Assembly: GCA_947044365.1 (NCBI GenBank)
Contig: OX345636.1
Coordinates: 20,314,548 to 20,378,547, forward strand
Source of the DNA: Petrosia ficiformis
Lineage: Eukaryota; Porifera; Demospongiae; Haplosclerida; Petrosiidae
Length of the DNA stretch: 64,000 bases
Direction: 5' to 3'
In this document: positions 61,301-64,000 of the stretch, one piece after another
How positions within the stretch are numbered: position 1 is the stretch's first letter
How the letters are laid out: every line of letters begins with the position of its first letter
Translations under genes and position numbers: made by a program
Notes under the pieces: model-generated
Told to the model about the DNA's origin: nothing
The model's input: the letters and a program-made list of their open reading frames with translations, nothing else
Database searches by the model: none

Positions 61301-63916
61301 AATGTCATCAAATAGACAAATATCAGATGAGTGACGACAAAGATTTCTTCGACATTTTCATGCACACGTCAGTGACGTGTGCATGAAAATGTCAAAGAAA
61401 TCTTTGTTCTGGTAAAAAGCTGTTCATCACTGATGGCATCCTTCTTTTTTGCTGCAAAGCTAAGCTATAAAAGTAGATATACACTACTAAGGCATAGGAT
61501 GAAGGTTTGAAAAGGTTTGTAGCTATAGAAAAAAGTTTTCGTTGATTTACCAACTCAGAAAAGAGCCTATGTTATACCAGTGTCTGGCAGCAGCAAGGTA
61601 CCATTGTTATTTGACACCAAGTGACTGGCAGCAAGTATGGAAAAGAGAACCAGTCTCTGATATTTCGCCATTGCCAGGCAGCACACAAATTAAAATAATC
61701 ACATGACATGCTGAGTCGAAAAATTGCTAGAAAGTGCTTCTCCACAGTAGTGGGTGTGGGTGGGGACGAGACTATATAGCTAATTAATTTTCATAAGTGT
61801 GGTCATTTAATTAGTTGAATAATGAATGAGGATTATGATGATGTATTAACAGCTAGTTATAGTTAATACAAAGTCAACAATCTATATTCAGATTACTATT
61901 TCAATCTTGTATAATGTTTGTAGATACTATTGTTTGTGACACTTGTTTAATTTCGTTCTTTTTTTTTCAAAAGGGGGTTTCCAGAAACCCCCCCTCTTGC
62001 TACACCCCTAGAGTGGGTCCACAAAGTGTGTCTGCACTGAGCAAAAGGTAAAAGAAGCTAACTGCTGCTGATCACTGTACAGAGCTTTTGGTGTAATTAT
62101 AGACCATATGATATTAAAACTAGTAGAGAGTTGTGTATGTAATTCTTCCCATTGCATTAGTCTCCCACAGCAGTACTACTGATATTTGTTACCATTTTAA
62201 AACCAAATTCATCCCTAAACATTTCTTCGTCACAGAAACCATAAGCTAACTGCTAGTGATCAATGTATAGAGTGTTTGGTGCTATGATAGTCAATAGCAG
62301 AGATCTACAGTCTTCATGGCGAATTTTATAGTATATGTGCCAAGAAAATTAGAGGACAGACAACTTTGTTTTATTAATAAAGATAAAGGAAAGGAAAACA
62401 AACTTGCCATCATCATCTCGTATACGAGCAATTTGAGTATCTTCATTTTCAGCAATACGAACACGACTATCATTAACAGTCAGTACCACTTCAAATATTT
62501 CAACATTTTCTACAACAAGATCTTCCGTGGTTGAAAATGATCTTTGAAGCTCTCTATCTCCATTATCAACAAACATATACACCTGAGTTTCACCTGGTGT
62601 AAAATCTATAAAATAAGCAGAATCATTTATAAAATATGAGTTACTAGAATATACACTATTAATAATTGTAGTTACTAGAACATACACAACAAGATTTATT
62701 TATAAATAATAATAATTATAATTGTCATAATCTTTTGTTAGGGATGTCTACTTTAAGTTTATAGAACTTGCATAAATTATAATATAATATTGATGCTATA
62801 TTTCAGATGAATAATATTATAGAGATGATCTACCATTTTCTGAAGCCAGTCTGAGGTCTGGTGGGTCATCTGGATTAAATATGCGGAGTCTTGTAGTAAC
62901 AGTGACAAAAACAGGAATACTTGGTTCAATTAGATTTCGTCTAACAATCACATTAGATCGATCTCCTTCAGTAGAAACTGGAACTTCCTGAATTCCAACT
63001 ATAAGCACTACATAACAATGAAGTGAAAGTTCATCAATGTATAAGTAGTGTACATTTGTACCCTTACCATCTAAATCTTCTATTATTACTAAAGCTCGAC
63101 CAATGTCAAATAGAATACCAGTTTGTGTCTCAAAGCCATCAAAAGTAACTTCAAGAACTAAATTAAAAGTAAAAGGATCTTCCAAAGCCAATGAATTACC
63201 CTGCACGCTTATTGTTAGTTGGTAAGGAACCTCTGTTAGATCCTCAAAAGAGAATGAGAGAAATGAAGGTGGTGTGATCACATACCGGTCAACATCTGTA
63301 ATAGTATTAATAAAATATTATATTCTCTTTTATGAATATGGCATACCTTCATCTAATGAAAAATTCATAGGCCTTGCAGTAAAAAGGGTTGAACCTGGAA
63401 ATAAAGGATTTGATACTTTAACGAGTTGAATCAGTATATTTACATCATTGCCAGCATCATCAGGTCCAAACCTATATTCAGACTGCTCAATACTAACCAC
63501 TAAAAATAGAGTAATGATATTATTGACTTCTGGATGTAATAGTCATATACACTAACCAAAACACACACGACATGCGCCAGCAAATTGAAAACTATTTCCA
63601 CTATTATTACAACATTCCAGTGCTGGTAGTGACATTGAACCAACTTGACCAGATGAACAGTCAGTAGATGTGAAACAATTTACAAGTTCATCTGATGGTA
63701 CTGGGACACTCTTCACTATAACAGAAAAGTATTAAATATATAATAATAACATAATTGCTAATCATAATAGTTTATAATTACAGCTACATTAAAATAATAA
63801 TTGTTAAAATAATTATAATAATTATTATTTATAATAAAAATTATATATATATATAGTTGTATGAAACCTGTTGTCAGAAGTCCAAACAGAAATAAGAGAA
63901 TGGTTAGCCAGCCCAT
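27697..63916 (-). CDS. Giant secreted Calx-beta/VWD protein, sponge aggregation factor-like (55 exons)
   Basis: Exons in transcript order: 63916-63868, 63715-63557, 63499-63347, 63295-63068, 62998-62834, 62605-62408, 60701-60546, 58677-58456, 55678-55532, 55454-55233, 54855-54724, 53638-53447, 53296-53173, 48426-48199, 48144-48022, 47967-47740, 47685-47563, 47508-47281, 47226-47104, 47049-46822, 46767-46645, 46590-46363, 46308-46186, 46131-45904, 45849-45727, 45672-45445, 45387-45265, 44318-44088, 43510-43394, 42833-42612, 42279-42157, 42092-42007, 40454-40301, 39644-39522, 39178-38984, 38398-38282, 38130-37906, 37795-37676, 37617-37396, 37296-37177, 37118-36894, 36647-36528, 36420-36193, 35840-35721, 35642-35418, 33945-33826, 33767-33543, 33451-33332, 33229-33002, 32471-32349, 31142-30885, 30206-30072, 29893-29123, 28724-28200, 28007-27697. 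The sum is 3463 codons plus stop after removing one extra base in exon 13. All introns are phase 1 except 42006-40455 (phase 0). Family knowledge: Calx-beta plus VWD is the aggregation-factor layout in sponges, extracellular and calcium-dependent; other Calx-beta adhesion proteins are the alternative. Confidence 0.8.
29123..32471 (-). CDS. Calx-beta domains 24-25 and the VWD domain (exons 50-53)
   Basis: Exons 50 and 51 form domain 24; exon 51 is longer (258 bp), ending VVDDDG. Exon 52 gives the A half of domain 25. Exon 53 (771 bp) begins with a shortened, acidic B half ending near FIVEIRNVTLVN, then a Pro-rich linker (PPVTDVPNPPTIGDPGN), then a VWD domain with GEFGVFFDSLDG, EVLITADGVSVIIDADS and the hallmark GLCGNINGDFVFRNG. 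VWD domains mediate multimer assembly and adhesion outside the cell. The CGNINGDxxxRNG loop with its Asp residues is the Ca-binding/disulfide core of the family. Confidence 0.85.
31227..32340. other. Repeat-filled intron 50 of the Calx-beta gene
   Basis: The part near 31227-31290 carries AGAGTAGAGGGTTACTGTAATC and CTGCCTGTCTGTC, words also seen near 41370-41430 and 51590-51740. A plus-strand fragment near 31395-31500 reads LEDLSRQLHKDGIGPTKTAL without known family. A (TA)n run lies at about 31710. These are probably nested transposon remnants. Confidence 0.4.
33002..35840 (-). CDS. Calx-beta domains 21-23 (exons 44-49), duplicate of exons 38-43
   Basis: Exons 46-49 are close copies of exons 40-43, for example SFLGVPYEVPENVGSF against SFLEDPYVVPEDGDSV and GPNPNQPYIEISG in both. 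Exons 44-45 are more diverged partners of 38-39. Exon lengths match almost exactly. The block therefore arose by duplication of three whole domains. The intron 35417-33946 is about 1.47 kb, while its counterpart 37395-37297 is 99 bp; the difference is a mobile element. Confidence 0.85.
34059..35332 (+). mobile_element. Element with hairpin ends and a DUF3504-like ORF, antisense in an intron
   Basis: It starts with a hairpin (34059-34156: GTTATACCACACCG...GGTGGTATAAT, loop near CCCGAGGGCG) and ends with a long hairpin (35226-35332, arms with CTATATCAGATTTATAAAAA, loop CCCTCGGGC). Both ends abut TATATA runs. The counterpart intron in the duplicated block lacks it. The part 35004-35332 recurs at 51081-51371, which looks like a deletion derivative. 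The hairpin ends and TA setting do not match a standard transposon type I can name. Confidence 0.6.
34239..34697 (+). pseudogene. DUF3504/Crypton-derived-domain-like ORF, truncated
   Basis: From ATG 34239 the frame has a basic N-terminal half (SRFRLKKRRLSLSRKGRF) and then SSKWAIKNLKEWYEDYNSG and CPEDILSHTCSKEVLDKWLC, then FINETQ. This pattern (W-A-x-N..F/L-x-x-W, then L..C..E.L..WL..F..E) is that of the helical N-terminal part of DUF3504 proteins, derived from Crypton tyrosine recombinases and seen in ZMYM/QRICH1-type proteins. After about residue 130 the expected continuation (a YYPP-like motif) lies in another frame, and no recombinase catalytic region follows, so the copy is dead. Family assignment is by eye. 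Confidence 0.5.
36193..45387 (-). CDS. Calx-beta domains 13-20 (exons 27-43)
   Basis: Seventeen exons make eight A/B pairs; one B half (domain 15) is split in two (42092-42007 and 40454-40301) by the only phase-0 intron. Typical A halves read VTVSFNSDVYSFSEGEGLSS and VTLTFDQPQYLFGEDAGLTQ. B halves carry the DD..ALE..E pattern and end in DDD or DDDG. Exon 28 (44318-44088) ends with a GC donor (GAAG|GCAAGT). Conserved Asp/Glu clusters in the loops are the Ca-binding positions of the family. Confidence 0.85.
39775..40183. repeat. TTTAGTTAACTAAA-rich repeat, copy 2 of 3
   Basis: Starts AGTGTTGTCTTGGTAAC and ends TTGCTAAAAAAACACT, diverged inverted ends. The interior has TTTAGTTTTAG words. It lies in the long intron 40300-39645. 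Confidence 0.55.
40608..40795. mobile_element. Near-perfect hairpin element, 76-bp arms
   Basis: Arms 40608-40683 and 40720-40795 are reverse complements with about three mismatches (CTTGGGTTTGCACCACGAGT at the outer end, CTTACTGCAACATAATG at the inner end). Pairing continues with AAAAGCC/GGCTTT around a loop of about 20 bases. It lies in the split-domain intron 42006-40455. Confidence 0.9.
44680..45010. repeat. Dispersed intronic repeat, copy 2
   Basis: Carries CTCGGTCAATTAATG, GCTTACGTAGAAACT and GGCTGTTGTGTTTCAGGCAT in the same order as 490-905. A perfect small hairpin (TATAATGAGATTCATA / TATGAATCTCATTATA) lies just beyond, at 45037-45076. Confidence 0.55.
45445..48338 (-). repeat. Tandem array: 459-bp Calx-beta exon-pair unit, about 6.3 copies
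   Basis: Each unit is A exon 123 bp, intron 54 bp, B exon 228 bp, intron 54 bp, giving one Calx-beta domain of 117 residues. A exons start at 48144, 47685, 47226, 46767, 46308 and 45849, exactly 459 apart. Sequence is nearly identical including introns. The array's right edge falls inside exon 14: its first part is unique and the part from PNFGITDDTTALETNE on is array sequence. The left edge coincides with the exon 26 donor, where GTGAGT becomes GTAAGT. This pattern fits unequal crossing-over or gene conversion between units. Confidence 0.95.
48467..49795. repeat. Pair of related hairpin-rich repeats in intron 13
   Basis: Two blocks (48467-48700 and 49530-49795) share AAAGCACTGGTG, TAGCATGAGAGGTGGGGTCGAG-like and CACAAGCAAAA words plus a common tail CTTGGTATTCTTTCA. 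In the second, the start and middle form an inverted repeat around CCACCTCAGTGCTATATTTC. The DNA between holds no recognised gene. They appear to be dispersed copies of one element. Confidence 0.55.
49949..50176 (+). other. Unidentified 75-codon frame within intron repeats
   Basis: The frame reads VADTVTGNNIAQVSIRKLYE and TTIVSSITLEDSNFICCRG and has coding-like composition, but no family, splice context or partner frame was recognised. It is flanked by hairpin repeats, so a mobile-element exon fragment is the best guess. Confidence 0.2.
50398..50510. repeat. Imperfect hairpin repeat
   Basis: Inner arms ATAATTCC / GGAATTAT and outer arms ATAGAATGCACATG / CTCATGCGTATTCTAT flank a loop with GAGGGC. 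It lies in the same intron as several other palindromes. Confidence 0.6.
50811..50950. repeat. 140-bp palindrome set in TA microsatellite
   Basis: The left half starts GTGTGCTAACAGGTCCTATA and the right half ends TATAGGATCTGTTAGCATAC, with CAAGGATGTGATATAGCC against its complement next to the centre (CCTGCGAGG). Only a few mismatches occur over about 65 bp per arm. A (TA)n run precedes it. Confidence 0.92.
50966..51061. repeat. GATGGTGACAT inverted-end repeat, copy 1
   Basis: Ends TATGATGGTGACATC and GATGTCACCATCATA are inverted, and an inner TCTATATACAATATATAGA is nearly self-complementary. A (TA)n run follows. Copy 2 lies at 52960-53060 with the same neighbour on its left. Confidence 0.85.
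51081..51371. mobile_element. Short derivative of the 34-35 kb hairpin-ended element
   Basis: Starts CCCGATACAGTGAAACATCA right after a (TA)n run, continues through ACCTTCTCCAAAGTGCCGAC and ends in the hairpin with TTATAAATCTGATATAGCAC and GTTATAAC. The order and most bases match 35004-35332. There is no ORF. A truncated hairpin of the same family follows at 51409-51491. Confidence 0.75.
52467..52628. mobile_element. MITE with TATGTGACCATGGATGC ends, 162 bp
   Basis: The left end TATGTGACCATGGATGCGAA is repeated in inverse at the right end (TTTGCATCCATGGTCACATA), and the arms extend to AGTCATTT. There is no coding sequence. Confidence 0.8.
52887..53060. repeat. Second tandem pair of the two palindrome families
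   Basis: A half-copy of the GGTCCTAT/GTTAGCATAC palindrome (to 52948) is followed at the same spacing by the GATGGTGACAT repeat (to about 53060), ending in TA runs. The order is identical to 50880-51061, so the two units moved or duplicated together. Confidence 0.8.
53173..63499 (-). CDS. Calx-beta domains 1-5 and first half of 6 (exons 3-13)
   Basis: Five complete exon pairs plus the A exon of the sixth domain. These domains are diverged: the B exons end in IIEDLDG, IRDDDG, ICDTT, IEDDDR and VVDDDG in order, where the Calx-beta Ca-binding loop lies. Exon 6 (62605-62408) ends with a GC donor (GATG|GCAAGT). Exon 7 has a longer loop rich in Asn, Asp and Pro. Exon 13 (53296-53173) is one base too long: a run of five A (plus strand, 53279-53283) gives an in-frame TGA after VTVNF unless one is removed. 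Confidence 0.75.
54608..54696. mobile_element. hAT-like MITE, 89 bp
   Basis: Starts CAGGGTTTCATTTAG and ends CTAAATGAAACCCTG, a perfect 15-bp inverted repeat. The interior has GGAGGGGGG and CCCCCCTC. No clean target duplication is visible. Confidence 0.8.
54946..55062. repeat. Inverted repeat in intron 10
   Basis: TTATAATGTGGCA near 54960 matches TGCCACATTATAATGCACTA near 55030-55050 in reverse complement, with AGTGCATTA at both outer ends. It is probably a small foldback element. Confidence 0.6.
55769..55908. mobile_element. TTTAGTTAACTAAA MITE, copy 3 of 3 (140 bp)
   Basis: The ends AGTGTTGTTTTAGTT and AACTAAAACAACACT are exact inverted repeats of 15 bp. This is the cleanest copy and defines the family limits. 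Confidence 0.75.
56150..57080 (-). mobile_element. Non-coding mobile element, copy 2 (inverse of 8487-10225)
   Basis: CACTAGGTCCTCGTAAAGTC with TAATGTGTTATA at the left and GCCTCCTTTTATTACGTCAC, then CAGACAGACAGACAGACAAC at the right, match the 8.5-10.2 kb copy in reverse. The internal minisatellite is not expanded here. It lies in the intron between exons 8 and 9. Confidence 0.6.
57120..58119. other. Intron 8 interior, nothing recognised
   Basis: AT-rich intron sequence with no splice-bounded frame in the gene phase, no terminal repeats and no known motif seen. Confidence 0.4.
58120..58298 (-). mobile_element. tRNA-derived SINE
   Basis: Read on the minus strand, the head has an A box TAGCTCAGTGG (58287-58277) and a B box-like AGTTCAATCAC (58243-58233), 33 bases apart as in tRNA promoters, with a GTGGTCTGAGCAC anticodon-arm-like part. 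A non-tRNA body follows to about 58120 (AATGGGG...CCATTTT words). RNA polymerase III would transcribe such an element. It lies in the intron just upstream of exon 8. Only one copy was recognised in the window. Confidence 0.65.
59090..59560. other. Unidentified coding-like insert in intron 7
   Basis: A minus-strand frame (59549-59232) reads AKTTKDWQETKLFVLMHWAK and is less AT-rich than the flanking intron, but no family is recognised and it does not join the gene's phase-1 exon pattern. It may be a fragment of a mobile element. Confidence 0.2.
61175..61774. mobile_element. Inverted-repeat DNA element, 600 bp
   Basis: The ends TAGTCTCGTCCCC and GGGGACGAGACTA are exact inverted repeats. Arms extend about 80 bp with ACCCACTACCGTGGAGAAG and TTTCTAGCAATTT against their complements. 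A central hairpin sits at 61337-61407. There is no ORF. It lies in the intron between exons 6 and 7. Confidence 0.8.
61337..61407. repeat. Near-perfect 35-bp-arm hairpin centred on ACGTCAGTGACGT
   Basis: ACAAAGATTTCTTCGACATT and its reverse complement meet at ACGTCA-G-TGACGT with one mismatch over 35 bases. It is the middle of the 61175-61774 element. Confidence 0.9.
63557..63916 (-). CDS. N-terminus: signal peptide and Cys-rich segment (exons 1-2)
   Basis: The ATG at 63916 opens MGWLTILLFLFGLLTT, a clean secretion signal, in AGGAGTATGG context. No other ATG in this frame lies between it and the window edge, although the frame stays open upstream. Exon 2 encodes about 53 residues with six Cys (NCFTSTDCSS, LECCNN, GACRVCF), suggesting disulfides in an extracellular cap. 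The exon 1 donor is weak (GTTTCA). The upstream 84 bp to the window edge show no recognisable promoter element. Confidence 0.75.
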
Positions 63917-64000
63917 ACTCCTGACAGCTACAAGAACAACAAAGATTGTGTACAAGATGCAGTGCAGACACTGCTTGAAGAACAACAAGGAATGTTTACA

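Overview
The window is from an animal nuclear genome. It is AT-rich and intron-rich, crowded with small inverted-repeat elements, and has no bacterial-style gene packing. The best guess is a marine sponge, probably a demosponge. The reason is the main gene on the right: a secreted protein of tandem Calx-beta domains followed by a von Willebrand type D (VWD) domain, the architecture described for sponge aggregation factors. The species cannot be named from the sequence.

Layout. (1) 1-13200, minus strand: the 5' part of an ankyrin-repeat gene, about one repeat per exon, every junction in phase 0, running off the left edge. Its introns hold several repeat elements. (2) 13.3-14.6 kb, minus: a two-exon unidentified gene ending in an (EPEV)n tail encoded by a 12-bp minisatellite, beside a decayed partial copy of itself. 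(3) 14.8-20.4 kb: gene-poor DNA with a hAT-like MITE, a GA microsatellite, a broken hAT transposase (TTF zinc finger plus DUF4371-type core) and unidentified repeats. (4) 20458-26541, plus: a complete but inactivated Ty3/gypsy LTR retrotransposon with 129/133-bp LTRs, a 4-bp target duplication, stops, frameshifts, loss of the protease active-site segment, and a 153-bp hAT-type MITE inserted next to the reverse-transcriptase YIDD box. (5) 27697-63916, minus: a 55-exon gene of about 36 kb for a predicted protein of about 3463 residues. It reads signal peptide, Cys-rich segment, 25 Calx-beta domains, VWD, then a C-terminal region of about 278 residues.

The 55-exon model checks itself. Exon lengths sum to a whole number of codons once one extra base in exon 13 is removed. 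Nearly every intron is phase 1, and each Calx-beta domain is split over two exons (A = first half, B = second half). The gene has grown in two ways: a 459-bp exon-intron-exon-intron unit repeated about 6.3 times nearly identically (45.4-48.3 kb), and an older duplication of a six-exon, three-domain block. If the aggregation-factor reading is right, this is a cell-adhesion/self-recognition gene generating domain-number variation by unequal exchange.

Introns of this gene carry an unusual set of elements: long palindromes set in TA microsatellites, an antisense element whose ORF resembles the DUF3504/Crypton-derived domain, hAT-like MITEs, and one tRNA-derived SINE. All exon boundaries were read by eye from splice signals and reading frame and have no transcript support.
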